From positions 1 through 64,000 of the forward strand of contig NZ_JABEND010000004.1 of NCBI RefSeq assembly GCF_013002705.1: a DNA stretch of 64,000 nt, written 5' to 3'. Both the position numbers and the translations under genes were made by a program. The DNA comes from Nakamurella aerolata (GTDB taxonomy: Bacteria; Actinomycetota; Actinomycetes; Mycobacteriales; Nakamurellaceae). Position 1 is the first letter of the stretch, and the number at the start of each line of letters is the position of its first letter. The notes beneath the pieces are model-generated. The model was not told where the DNA came from. It saw only the letters and a program-made list of their open reading frames with translations, and searched no databases. Positions 53,728 through 62,572 of the stretch are shown piece after piece.

Positions 53728-54633
53728 ATGGAACCGGTGAGCGCGCAGCCGACGCTGCTTGGGGCCGCCGAGATCCGTCGGCTGGTTGCCGAACTTGGTC
53801 TGCGCCCGACCAAGACGCTCGGGCAGAACTTCGTCATCGACGGCAACACGGTGCGCCGCATTGTGCAGACCGCCGCCCTTGATGGGCACTCCCACGTGCT
53901 CGAGGTGGGGCCTGGGCTGGGCTCGCTCACCCTCGGCCTGCTGGCCGCGGGCAAGCGGGTGACCGCGGTGGAGATCGATCCGCGGCTGGCCGAGCTGCTG
54001 CCGAGGACGGCCGCCGAGCACGGCTTCAGCACGGGGCTTTCGGTGATCCCCGCTGACGCGTTGCGGCTGACCGCCGCCGACCTCCCCGGGCCGGACGATC
54101 CGCCCACCGCGCTGGTCGCCAACCTGCCGTACAACGTTGCGGTGCCGGTGCTGCTGCACCTGCTGGCCACCCTGCCGTCGCTGCGGCGGGTGCTGGTGAT
54201 GGTGCAGGCCGAGGTGGCCGACCGGCTGGCCGCGCCGCCCGGTAGCAAGACCTACGGCGCGCCGAGCGTCAAGGCGGCCTGGTACGGGCCGACTCGCAGG
54301 GCCGGATCCATTGCCAGATCGGTGTTCTGGCCGGTGCCCGGTGTCGATTCCGCGCTGGTCGGGCTGGATCACACCGACGCCTTCGCCGGGGCGGACCAGC
54401 CCCCGGCCGCCGAGGTGTTCGCCGTCGTCGACGCGGCATTCGCCCAGCGGCGCAAGACGTTACGGTCGGCGTTGGCGGGCTGGGCCGGCTCCGCGACCGC
54501 CGCCGAGCAGCTGTTGCGGACCGCCGGGGTCGACCCCGGTGCCAGGGGCGAGGTTCTCGACGTTGCCGGGTTTGTCGCGATCGCCGACGCGGCGCGCCGG
54601 GCCGAGGCTACGAACGGGCGGGCGGACCAATGA
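53728..54633 (+). CDS. ksgA: 16S rRNA (adenine1518/1519-N6)-dimethyltransferase
   Basis: RsmA/KsgA dimethylates two adenines in the 3'-terminal helix of 16S rRNA with SAM. 301 aa. Motifs: [13 protein letters not shown] (family signature), [16 protein letters not shown] (SAM motif I), [14 protein letters not shown], and [15 protein letters not shown] (NLPY catalytic motif). The C-terminal domain has [12 protein letters not shown] and [15 protein letters not shown] at 53728 with a leaderless-type box. The stop overlaps the ispE start by 4 nt (ATGA). Confidence 0.96.
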   Translation: MEPVSAQPTLLGAAEIRRLVAELGLRPTKTLGQNFVIDGNTVRRIVQTAALDGHSHVLEVGPGLGSLTLGLLAAGKRVTAVEIDPRLAELLPRTAAEHGFSTGLSVIPADALRLTAADLPGPDDPPTALVANLPYNVAVPVLLHLLATLPSLRRVLVMVQAEVADRLAAPPGSKTYGAPSVKAAWYGPTRRAGSIARSVFWPVPGVDSALVGLDHTDAFAGADQPPAAEVFAVVDAAFAQRRKTLRSALAGWAGSATAAEQLLRTAGVDPGARGEVLDVAGFVAIADAARRAEATNGRADQ

Positions 54634-55835
54634 CGCTCAGCGGGTTCGGCTTCGGTGAGCCGCCGACAACGCTCGACCGGATCCGGGTGCGGGTCCCGGC
54701 CAAGATCAACCTTGCGCTGTCGGTGGGCGACCAGCGGCCGGACGGCTATCACGAGTTGCGCACCGTCTTTCACGCCGTCGACCTGTACGACGAGCTGGTG
54801 CTGCGCCGGGCAAACCGTTGGGGCGTCAGCGTTACCGCGCTCGGCACCGGCAGGCCGATGCTCGGCGTACCGCGGGGGATGAAGAACCTGGCCGGGGTCG
54901 CGGGCCGCAGCCTGCAGCAGTGGCTGCGCGAGTCGGGCTTGCCGATGGCCACCGAACCGGTGCAGATCGACATCATCAAAGCCATCCCGCTGGCCGGCGG
55001 GATGGCCGGCGGCAGCGCCGACGCCGCTGCGGCGCTGGTGGGCTGCAATGCGTTGTGGGGAGCGGAGTTGTCGCGCGACGAGCTGGCCGAGGTGGCCGCC
55101 GGTGTCGGGTCCGACGTGGCCTTTGCGCTGCACGGCGGCACCGCGGTCGGCACCGGGCGGGGGGAGTTGTTGTCGCCGGTGCTGACCAGGATGACGCTGC
55201 ACTGGGTGCTGGCGCTGTCCGGTGACGGGCTCTCCACTCCCGAGGTGTTCGCCGAGCTGGATCGGCTGCGGCTGGCGCACCGCACCAGCCCTGACCGCGA
55301 ACCGTCCGGGACGGCTACCGGCGGGTCGGCCATCGACGGGACGGCTACCGGCGGGTCGGATGCCGCCGCCGGGGTCGATGAAACCGCTGATGCGGCAACG
55401 GATCTGCCGCGGCCAGGCGCGTTCGCCCCCGAGTCCGCGACCGACCCCGCGCCGGTGAGCGGCCCTGAACCCGCGGCCGATCCGGAACCCGCCGGCGATC
55501 CGGGGGACGCGGATGCGACGGGATTCGGGTCAGGCGCGGTGGAGGACGTGATCGCCGCGTTGCGCTCCGGCGAGGTGTCCGAGGTCGCCGCCGCGCTGCA
55601 CAACGACCTGCAGCCCGCCGCGGTCTCGCTCGACCCTGCGCTGCGCCGCACCCTCAGGGCCGGAACCGAATCCGGTGCGCTGGCGGCGATCGTCTCGGGT
55701 TCCGGCCCTACGGTCGCGCTGCTGTGCTCGGATGCCGACCATGCCCAGCAGGTGGCCGGCGAGATGGCCGGCAGCGGGACTTGCCGGACGGTACGTACCG
55801 CGTCCGGGCCGGTACCGGGCGCGCGGGTGGTGTGA
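54630..55835 (+). CDS. ispE: 4-diphosphocytidyl-2-C-methyl-D-erythritol kinase with a low-complexity insert
   Basis: Fourth step of the MEP isoprenoid pathway; GHMP kinase. Motifs: [22 protein letters not shown] near the N-terminus, [18 protein letters not shown] (ATP loop) and [10 protein letters not shown] at the C-terminus. Length is 401 aa instead of ~300. The excess is an Ala/Gly/Asp/Pro/Thr insert at about residues 225-315, which includes an imperfect repeat [19 protein letters not shown]. The insert lies between the two lobes and probably forms a disordered loop. Coupled to ksgA upstream and to the ABC-F gene downstream (stop and start share one base). Confidence 0.95.
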   Translation: MTLSGFGFGEPPTTLDRIRVRVPAKINLALSVGDQRPDGYHELRTVFHAVDLYDELVLRRANRWGVSVTALGTGRPMLGVPRGMKNLAGVAGRSLQQWLRESGLPMATEPVQIDIIKAIPLAGGMAGGSADAAAALVGCNALWGAELSRDELAEVAAGVGSDVAFALHGGTAVGTGRGELLSPVLTRMTLHWVLALSGDGLSTPEVFAELDRLRLAHRTSPDREPSGTATGGSAIDGTATGGSDAAAGVDETADAATDLPRPGAFAPESATDPAPVSGPEPAADPEPAGDPGDADATGFGSGAVEDVIAALRSGEVSEVAAALHNDLQPAAVSLDPALRRTLRAGTESGALAAIVSGSGPTVALLCSDADHAQQVAGEMAGSGTCRTVRTASGPVPGARVV

Positions 55836-57706
55836 TGGCGGGCCGCAATCTGGTCAACCTGGAGATCGCCAGCATCACCCTGGGGATCACGCAGGTGCTT
55901 TCCGGCGTCTCGCTCGGGGTGCAGGCCGGCGACAGGATCGGGGTGCTCGGCCTGAACGGTGCCGGCAAATCCACCCTGCTGGCGCTGCTGGCTGGGCAGC
56001 TGACCCCGGACTCGGGGCGGGTGTCGGTGGCCGGAGGGGTGAGCATCGCCGCCGTCACTCAGCAGACCCAGCTCTCGCCCGATGCGACCGTCAGAGACGT
56101 TGCGCTGCAGGCATTTGCCGATCAGGCCGAACACGCGTGGGCCGGCGACAGCGCCGTCCGTGAGGTGCTGGCGGGGCTGGGCCTGCGCGGCATCGGGCTG
56201 GACACTCCGCTGGCGTCATTGTCCGGCGGTGAGCAGCGCAGGGTGGCGCTGGCCGCCGCGCTGGTGACCGACGCCGACCTACTGATCCTCGACGAGCCGA
56301 CCAACCACATTGATGTGGAAGGTGTCAGTTGGCTGGCGGCATACCTGTTGCGGCGGCAGGCATCCGGTCGGGGCGCGCTGGTGATGGTGACCCACGATCG
56401 CTGGTTCCTGGACGCCGTCGCCGGCACCACCTGGGAAGTGGTGGACGGCCGGGTGGAGATCCGCGACGGCGGCTATTCGGACTGGGTGTTCGCCAGGGCC
56501 GAGCGGCTACGGCTGGACCGGGCTGCGCAGGAACGGCAGCGCAATCTGGCCCGCAAGGAGCTGGCCTGGCTGCGCCGTGGGGCACCGGCCCGCACCTCGA
56601 AGCCCAGGTACCGGGTGGAGGCGGCGGAAGCGCTGATCTCCGACGTGCCGGCGCCGCGAGACACCGTGGCACTGCACAGCTTTGCCGGCCGCCGGCTGGG
56701 TAAGGACGTGCTCGATCTTGAAGACGTCTCGGTCCGGTTACCCGCGCCCGCCGGCGGCGGTAACGGCGCCGGCCGGCAGCTGCTGTCCGACGTCACCTGG
56801 CGGGTCGGACCCGGCGACCGGATCGGCATCGTCGGGGTGAACGGCTCGGGTAAGTCGACCCTGCTGCGGCTGCTGGCCGACGATCCGCGCGGCACCAGCC
56901 TGCTCACCGGCGGCCGGATCCGCCGCGGCGCCACCGTCGAGCTCGGCTATCTGTCGCAGGACGCCGCCGAGCTGAACCCGGAGCTGCGGGTGCTGGAGGC
57001 CGTGACCGAGGTGGGTGGCCGGCTGACGCTGGCCGGCCGCGAGCTCTCCGCCGGGCAGCTGGCGGAGGAGTTCGGCTTCCCGGCGAACCGGCAGTGGATG
57101 CCGGTGGCGGATCTGTCCGGCGGGCAGCGACGCCGGCTGCAGCTGATGCGGGTGCTGATGGCAAGCCCGAACGTGCTGCTGCTGGACGAACCGACCAACG
57201 ACCTCGACACCGACACCCTCACCGCGTTGGAGGATCTGCTCGACTCGTGGCCGGGCACGCTGATCGTGGTCTCGCACGACAGGTACCTGATCGAACGGGT
57301 CACCGACGACGTGTACGCGCTGCTCGGCGACGGCCGGATCACTCACCTGCCCGGCGGCATCGACGAGTACCTGCGCCGCCGCGAACGGGCCGACCAGAGC
57401 GGCGACGCCGGGCGCGGCAAGCCGGCTGCGGCGCAGCAGCCGGCCACCACCGTCACCGGCCCGGAGGCCGGGCAACCCGGCATCGACCAGGGCACCGCGC
57501 GGGATCTGCGCAAGCAGCTGCAGCGGCTGGACAAACAACTGGAATCGTTGCGGCGCAAGCAGTCCAACCTCACCGGCGAACTCGCCGATGTCGGCGACGA
57601 CTACGTCAGGGCGGCGGAGCTTGATGCCGCACTCACCGCGCTGACTGCTGACCTGGACGCCGCCGAGACCGAGTGGCTCGAGGTGGCCGAACGGCTCGAG
57701 GGCTGA
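55835..57706 (+). CDS. ABC-F family ATPase
   Basis: Soluble protein with two ATP-binding cassettes and no membrane part, 623 aa. Cassette 1: GLNGAGKSTLLALLAGQ, LSGGEQRRVALAAAL, LLILDEPTNHIDVEGV. Cassette 2: GVNGSGKSTLLRLLADD, LSGGQRRRLQLMRVL, LLLDEPTNDLDTDTL. The linker (~240-310) has the Arg-rich helical P-site-interacting pattern, and the C-terminus (~550-623) is a charged coiled coil as in Uup. Members act on ribosomes or nucleic-acid processing. The ATG at 55835 overlaps the ispE stop (TGATG). Not a transporter. Confidence 0.93.
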   Translation: MAGRNLVNLEIASITLGITQVLSGVSLGVQAGDRIGVLGLNGAGKSTLLALLAGQLTPDSGRVSVAGGVSIAAVTQQTQLSPDATVRDVALQAFADQAEHAWAGDSAVREVLAGLGLRGIGLDTPLASLSGGEQRRVALAAALVTDADLLILDEPTNHIDVEGVSWLAAYLLRRQASGRGALVMVTHDRWFLDAVAGTTWEVVDGRVEIRDGGYSDWVFARAERLRLDRAAQERQRNLARKELAWLRRGAPARTSKPRYRVEAAEALISDVPAPRDTVALHSFAGRRLGKDVLDLEDVSVRLPAPAGGGNGAGRQLLSDVTWRVGPGDRIGIVGVNGSGKSTLLRLLADDPRGTSLLTGGRIRRGATVELGYLSQDAAELNPELRVLEAVTEVGGRLTLAGRELSAGQLAEEFGFPANRQWMPVADLSGGQRRRLQLMRVLMASPNVLLLDEPTNDLDTDTLTALEDLLDSWPGTLIVVSHDRYLIERVTDDVYALLGDGRITHLPGGIDEYLRRRERADQSGDAGRGKPAAAQQPATTVTGPEAGQPGIDQGTARDLRKQLQRLDKQLESLRRKQSNLTGELADVGDDYVRAAELDAALTALTADLDAAETEWLEVAERLEG

Positions 57707-57723
57707 ACCAGCAAGCCGCGCCG

Positions 57724-58443
57724 TCAGGCCACGAACTCCAGCACCGCGTCGGCCAGCTGCCCGGCGTCCGTCACCCAGGGCCGGTGCGAGGTGCCGACCG
57801 AGAGGCGCTTGGAGTCGTTGATCCGGTCGGCCAGCGCATCGAGGTCGACGCCGTTGCCGGAGCGGCCACCGCCGCCGTCCACCACCAGGGTCGGCGCCTG
57901 GATGGCGGCCAGACCGTTCCACCAGTGCGGGTCGGCGGCGCGCAGCTGGCCGACGGTGGAGTGCATGCGTTGCAGCGCCCCGCGGCCGGACATCAGCACG
58001 TTGAGCGCGCCACGCGCGCGTTGCTTGGCCGGGACGATGCCGGCGGAGGCGTGGCCGGCCTGCGGCGGCGCCTGCGGTTCGACCACCACCAACCGGCGGA
58101 TCCTGGTCGGGAACTGGGCGGCGACGGTCAGCGCCAGGTAGCCACCGAAATCGATGCCGACCACGTCCACCGGGTCGTCGCACACCTCGTCCAGCGCGCC
58201 GGCCACCGCCCAGGCGGCGCCGTGCAGGTCGGATCCCGGCACGCCCTCGGAATGGCCGTGCCCCGGCAGATCGAGCGCCACCGCCTCCCGCCCGCCGGCC
58301 ACCAGCAGCGGCACCAGCACCGTGAACGACCTGGCCGAACCGGCCAGTTCGTGCAGCAGCAATAGCGGCCTGCCGATCCCGCTGGAATGCAGGCGCATGT
58401 CCTTTTCGTCGACGACGAAGTCCCGTACCACGCTGTACGCCAT
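57724..58443 (-). CDS. Alpha/beta hydrolase with Asp in the nucleophile position
   Basis: 239-aa cytosolic alpha/beta hydrolase. The nucleophile elbow reads VVGIDFGGYLAL, so Asp replaces the usual Ser, as in epoxide hydrolases and haloalkane/haloacetate dehalogenases. The region after strand 3 is LLLLHELAGSARSF (normally HG), then LDLPGHGHSEG. Possible acid: LVVDGGGG; possible His: GTSHRPWVT. A role on epoxides or halogenated compounds is an inference from the Asp. Short for the family because the cap is small. ATG at 58443 with AGGATGGG just upstream. Converges with the ABC-F gene (17-nt gap). Confidence 0.8.
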   Translation of the reverse strand: MAYSVVRDFVVDEKDMRLHSSGIGRPLLLLHELAGSARSFTVLVPLLVAGGREAVALDLPGHGHSEGVPGSDLHGAAWAVAGALDEVCDDPVDVVGIDFGGYLALTVAAQFPTRIRRLVVVEPQAPPQAGHASAGIVPAKQRARGALNVLMSGRGALQRMHSTVGQLRAADPHWWNGLAAIQAPTLVVDGGGGRSGNGVDLDALADRINDSKRLSVGTSHRPWVTDAGQLADAVLEFVA

Positions 58444-58514
58444 TCACCCATCCTGCCGTACCGGCCCGGCACCGGCCAGGACCTACGTCCCCGCGCCCGG
58501 CGCGGAACCCCGAG

Positions 58515-60173
58515 TTAATGCTCCGCGGCCACCGCACGGACGTGCGAGTCGCCGTCGTCGGCGTGGTAGTCGCGACCCCTGGTGGCGTCCGGCCCCTCCG
58601 GCACCTTCAGCGCCCGCAGCACCACCGTGACGATCACCGCGACCAGAAGGTTCAGCACCAGCGCCACCAGCCCCACCCACACCTGCAAGGCGCCGGAGAA
58701 CGGATGCCAGCCGAAGAACGAGATCTTGCCGAAGGTGATGGCCGAGCCGCCGAAGTGCAGCTTGCCGGTGCCGGGCGCTCCCGGAATCGAGTAAAGGGTG
58801 GCGACCGCCCAGATCATCCCGATCACCCAGCCGGCCGCCAGCGCCCAACTGTGCAGCCAACGGGTGTACAGCGCGATGGCGACCGCAGGCAGCGTCTGCA
58901 GGATGATCACCCCGCCGATCAGTTGCAGGTCGATGGAGAACTGCGGGTTGATGAACAGGATGAAAGCCACCGCACCGAATTTGACGATCAGCGATGCCCA
59001 TTTCGCCTGCCTGGCCTCGGCTTTCGCGTCGGCCTTCGGGTTGATGTACTCCTTGTAGATGTTCCTGGTCCAGGTGTTGGCCGCGGCGATGGACATGATG
59101 GCCGCCGGTACCAGCGCCCCGATACCGATGGCGGCGAAGGCCACCCCGGCGAACCAGCTCGGGAACTGGCCGTCGAACAGGACCGGGATGATGGTGTTGG
59201 TATCCGGTTTTCCGGTGGCCTGGTTGTTCACCGGCTTGCTGCCGGCCGCGATGGCGACGTAGCCGAGCAGCGCCAGCAGACCAAGCAGGAAAGAATAAGC
59301 CGGCAGCGCGATCATGTTGCGCTTGAGGGTGTTCCGGTTCTTGGCCGCCAGCGCGCCAGTGGCCGAGTGCGGGTACAGGAACAGCGCAAGGGCCGAACCG
59401 AGCGCCAGCGTCGCGTACTGCAGCTGGTTGTTGTGGGTGAGGATCACGTTGCCGCTGGGTGCCCCGGTGGCGGGATTGATGGTGCTCATCTTCTGCTCGG
59501 CGGCGTCGAAGATGGCGCCCCAGCCACCGAGTTTGGCCGGCAGGTAGAAAACCGCAACCAGAATCACGATGTAGATCAGGATGTCCTTGACGAAGGCGAT
59601 CAGCGCCGGCGCCCGCAGGCCGGAGCGGAAGGTGTACAGCGCGAGCACCAGGAACGCCACGAACAACGGCAGGTGCCCGATCAGGCCGCTGCCGTTGATA
59701 CCCATGGTGCGCAGCACCGCCTCGATACCGACCAGCTGCAGCGCGATGTACGGCATGGTCGCCACAATCCCGGTGACGGCAACCATCAGCGCCAGCGTGC
59801 GGTTGCCGTAGCGCCCGCGGACGAAGTCGGCCGGCGTCACGTAACCGTGGGTGCGCGACACCGACCACAGCCGCACCACCGGCAAGAAGATGATCGGGTA
59901 CAGCACAACGGTGTAGGGCAGGGCGTAGAAGCCCATCGCGCCGGCACCGAACACCAGGGCGGGCACCGCGACGAACGTATAGGCGGTGTACAGGTCTCCG
60001 CCCACCAGGAACCAGGTGATCCAGCCACCGAACTTGCGGCCGCCGAGCCCCCACTCGTCCAGGTGGTCCATAGTCTGGCCGGCTTTCCACTTCGCCGCCC
60101 AGAACCCCATCCAGGCGACGCCGACAAACAGCACGGTGAAGACGATGAGCTCCACCCAGTTGCGTGAGGTCAT
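58515..60173 (-). CDS. Sodium:solute symporter (SSS family, MctP-like)
   Basis: Sodium-coupled uptake of monocarboxylates (acetate, pyruvate, lactate) or similar solutes. 552 aa with ~13 hydrophobic segments. Seen: LGGRKFGGWITWFLVGGDLYTAYTF in segments 1-2, RTHGYVTPADFVRGRYGNRTLAL, and IGIGALVPAAIMSIAAANTWTRNIYKEYINP, the conserved SSS segment. The C-terminal tail is charged and cytoplasmic. The start overlaps the stop of the small DUF3311 gene by 4 nt, a pairing typical of this transporter type. Confidence 0.92.
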   Translation of the reverse strand: MTSRNWVELIVFTVLFVGVAWMGFWAAKWKAGQTMDHLDEWGLGGRKFGGWITWFLVGGDLYTAYTFVAVPALVFGAGAMGFYALPYTVVLYPIIFLPVVRLWSVSRTHGYVTPADFVRGRYGNRTLALMVAVTGIVATMPYIALQLVGIEAVLRTMGINGSGLIGHLPLFVAFLVLALYTFRSGLRAPALIAFVKDILIYIVILVAVFYLPAKLGGWGAIFDAAEQKMSTINPATGAPSGNVILTHNNQLQYATLALGSALALFLYPHSATGALAAKNRNTLKRNMIALPAYSFLLGLLALLGYVAIAAGSKPVNNQATGKPDTNTIIPVLFDGQFPSWFAGVAFAAIGIGALVPAAIMSIAAANTWTRNIYKEYINPKADAKAEARQAKWASLIVKFGAVAFILFINPQFSIDLQLIGGVIILQTLPAVAIALYTRWLHSWALAAGWVIGMIWAVATLYSIPGAPGTGKLHFGGSAITFGKISFFGWHPFSGALQVWVGLVALVLNLLVAVIVTVVLRALKVPEGPDATRGRDYHADDGDSHVRAVAAEH

Positions 60174-60505
60174 CGGCCGAGCTCCCTGCTGTTGTCAGCG
60201 TCGGCGCCGGCCAGCGGGTCGGTCGGATCCACCGGCTCGTGCAGCCGCGGCTGATCGGGGGTGGTGCCGACGTGTCTGGTCATCACGTACACGACGGCGA
60301 CGCATGCCACCCCGATGAAGACCCATACGAACTGGAACCAATAGAAGAACGGCAGCCCGAACAGCTCGGGGGTGCGCTTGTTGTACCAAGCGGTGACCAG
60401 CATCAGCGGCGGCACCAGCAGCAGCAGGTTCCAGGGACTGAACCGCAGGTCGTTACGACCCTCCGGCGGTTCGCCCTTCGCCTGGCGATCGACAGTGGAC
60501 GACAT
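60170..60505 (-). CDS. DUF3311 small membrane protein, partner of the SSS transporter
   Basis: 111 aa with two membrane segments (WNLLLLVPPLMLVTAWYN and FYWFQFVWVFIGVACVAVVYVM). DUF3311 proteins are regularly encoded next to SSS-type permeases and are thought to be small accessory subunits. ATG at 60505 with GGAAGG upstream. Translationally coupled to the transporter gene through an ATGA overlap. Confidence 0.9.
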   Translation of the reverse strand: MSSTVDRQAKGEPPEGRNDLRFSPWNLLLLVPPLMLVTAWYNKRTPELFGLPFFYWFQFVWVFIGVACVAVVYVMTRHVGTTPDQPRLHEPVDPTDPLAGADADNSRELGR

Positions 60506-60525
60506 CGGCGCACCTTCCTCGCAGG

Positions 60526-60548
60526 CCGGATACCGGCTGGTAACCCGG
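60526..60548. promoter_or_regulatory. Imperfect palindrome upstream of the DUF3311-SSS operon
   Basis: CCGGATACC (60526-60534) faces GGTAACCCGG (60539-60548) with one bulge, 20-40 bp before the operon start. Candidate operator for an unidentified regulator. Confidence 0.3.
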
Positions 60549-60621
60549 ACAAATAACGAACTGTAAGCGCAGAACAACCGGTCGCCAAGAGCGGCGCGAG
60601 CCGGCGCCGATCGCGGATTTG

Positions 60622-60627
60622 TATGGT
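60622..60627 (+). promoter_or_regulatory. -10 box of a leaderless promoter (acyl-AMP ligase gene)
   Basis: TATGGT ends 7 nt before the ATG at 60635, supporting that start over the ATG at 60623, which lies inside the box. Confidence 0.45.
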
Positions 60628-60634
60628 TTCGGCC

Positions 60635-62572
60635 ATGAGTGCCTTCTTGGAAGCGTTGGCGACCGCCGCTGCGGACGAGCGCGGGATGGTGACAACGGTT
60701 CCCGACGGCGGTTCCGGTGGCGGGGACACTCGCCGGCACAGCTGGGCGCAGGTGCGCGCCGAGGCCGACCGGCTCAGCGCGGCGCTGGATGGCGCCGGGG
60801 TGCGCAGCGGCGACGCGGTGGCGGTGCTGGCCGGCCGCCCGGCCGACATAGCGCCGCTGGCACAAGCGATCTGGCGGCGGGGCGCCTCGGTGACCATGCT
60901 GCATCAACCCACCGCGCGCACCGACCTGGCCTGGTTCGCCGAGCACACCGCCGGCGCCCTCAGGGTGATCGGGGCGCGCTGGGTGGTGCTCGGTGCGCCG
61001 TTCGACACCGGCCCGTTCAGCGCCGCCGCGGCGCTGCTGCGGGACGCCGGCGTCCAGGTGCTGAAGCTGAACGAATTGACGGCCGAAGCAACCGGGTCGG
61101 ACCCGAAGGAGGGCCCGCCGGCGTCGTCGCCGGTGCCGGCCGACGCCGAGGTCGGCGAGGACGCGCTTGCCCTGCTGCAGTTGACGTCAGGCTCGACGGC
61201 CGCGCCGAAGGCGGTGCGGATCACCCACGGCAACCTGTGGGCGAACATCACCGCGATGCGGCAGGCGGCGGGATTGGATCCGGCCACCGACACCATGGTC
61301 AGTTGGCTACCGCTGTTCCACGACTTGGGGATGGTGGGTTTTCTTACCCTGCCGATGTGTCTGTCGATCAACCTGGTGGTGGTGACCCCTTCGGAGTTCT
61401 TGCGAGATCCGTTGCTGTGGCTGCGATTGATCTCCGAGCACGGCGGAACCTGCACGGCCGCACCGAATTTCGCCTACGCCGTGACGGCCCGTGCGTTGCG
61501 GAGGGCCGGCGGTGAGGGGCCGCCGCTCGACCTCAGCACGCTGCGGTTCGCGCTGAACGGCGCCGAGCCGATCGACGTCGCGGCGTGCCGGGCGTTCCTG
61601 GCGGCGGACGCTCCGTTCGGACTGCCGGCAACGGCCATGGTGCCTGCCTACGGCATGGCCGAGGCCGTGCTCGGGGTGTCGTTCCACCCCTGGGGCACGC
61701 CGTTGCGAATCGACACCATCGATGCGGATGCGCTGGAGAACCGCAGACTGGCGGTGCCGGTGCCGGAACCGGTCGCAGCACCCGGAACCGGTGCGGCTAC
61801 GGCACCGACTGCGGCACAGGCGGCAGAGCCTGACCCGACGGCAGATCCTGATCCGACTGCGGAGCCGCACGCCGGACAGCGCGGCGCCGGCGGTGCTGGC
61901 GTTGATGCCGTTGGCGTGCGCCAGTTTCCGACGCTGGGGCCGCCGCTGCCCGGAATGCAGGTGCGGGCGGTTGGTCCGGACGGCGAGGTGCTGGGTGACC
62001 GGCAGGTCGGCGAGCTGCAGATCCGGGGCGCCAGCGTCACCGCCGGCTACCTCACCGTTGACGGCCCGGTGCCCACCCTCGACGCCGACGGCTGGCTCGC
62101 CACCGGCGATCTCGGCTACCTGATCGCCGATCCTGCCGTGGCAACCGATGCTGCCGCGGCAACCGATGCTGCCGCGACAACCGATGCTGCCGAGACGCCT
62201 GACGACCGCGTTGTGGTGGTGTGCGGACGGGTCAAGGACGTCATCATCATGGGCGGGCGGAACATCTACCCGACCGACATCGAGCGGTTGGCCGAGCAGG
62301 TACCGGGGGTGCGCGCCGGGAACGCCGCGGCCGTCAAGTGGCGCACCCCGCACGGCCGGGAATCGTTTGCGGTGCTGGCGGAGTCGCGTCAGCACGACGA
62401 GTCGGGCGAGGCCGACCGCATCGCCGACGGCATCCGCTCCGCCGTCACCACCGAGCTGGGCGTTCGGCCCGCGGTGGTCAAGGTGTCGCCGGTCGGGTCG
62501 CTGCCGAAGACCCCGTCAGGCAAGATCCAGCGGGCAGCCGCCGCCGGGTTGCTGGCCGGCGACCAGCGGTGA
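60635..62572 (+). CDS. Fatty acyl-AMP/CoA ligase (FadD/FAAL-like)
   Basis: Acyl-activating enzyme of the adenylate-forming superfamily, 645 aa. Motifs: LLQLTSGSTAAPKAVRITHGNLW (phosphate loop), SWLPLFHDLGMVGFL (typical of FAAL-type ligases), APNFAYAVTARALRR, VPAYGMAEAVLGVSFHP and, at the C-terminus, GSLPKTPSGKIQRAA with the catalytic Lys. Two low-complexity inserts are present: ~380-430 (Ala/Pro/Asp/Thr) and ~500-520, an 18-bp repeat encoding ATDAAA three times. FAALs supply acyl-adenylates to polyketide or lipid pathways; no such partner lies in the window. The ATG at 60635 is chosen because of the TATGGT box. Confidence 0.87.
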   Translation: MSAFLEALATAAADERGMVTTVPDGGSGGGDTRRHSWAQVRAEADRLSAALDGAGVRSGDAVAVLAGRPADIAPLAQAIWRRGASVTMLHQPTARTDLAWFAEHTAGALRVIGARWVVLGAPFDTGPFSAAAALLRDAGVQVLKLNELTAEATGSDPKEGPPASSPVPADAEVGEDALALLQLTSGSTAAPKAVRITHGNLWANITAMRQAAGLDPATDTMVSWLPLFHDLGMVGFLTLPMCLSINLVVVTPSEFLRDPLLWLRLISEHGGTCTAAPNFAYAVTARALRRAGGEGPPLDLSTLRFALNGAEPIDVAACRAFLAADAPFGLPATAMVPAYGMAEAVLGVSFHPWGTPLRIDTIDADALENRRLAVPVPEPVAAPGTGAATAPTAAQAAEPDPTADPDPTAEPHAGQRGAGGAGVDAVGVRQFPTLGPPLPGMQVRAVGPDGEVLGDRQVGELQIRGASVTAGYLTVDGPVPTLDADGWLATGDLGYLIADPAVATDAAAATDAAATTDAAETPDDRVVVVCGRVKDVIIMGGRNIYPTDIERLAEQVPGVRAGNAAAVKWRTPHGRESFAVLAESRQHDESGEADRIADGIRSAVTTELGVRPAVVKVSPVGSLPKTPSGKIQRAAAAGLLAGDQR

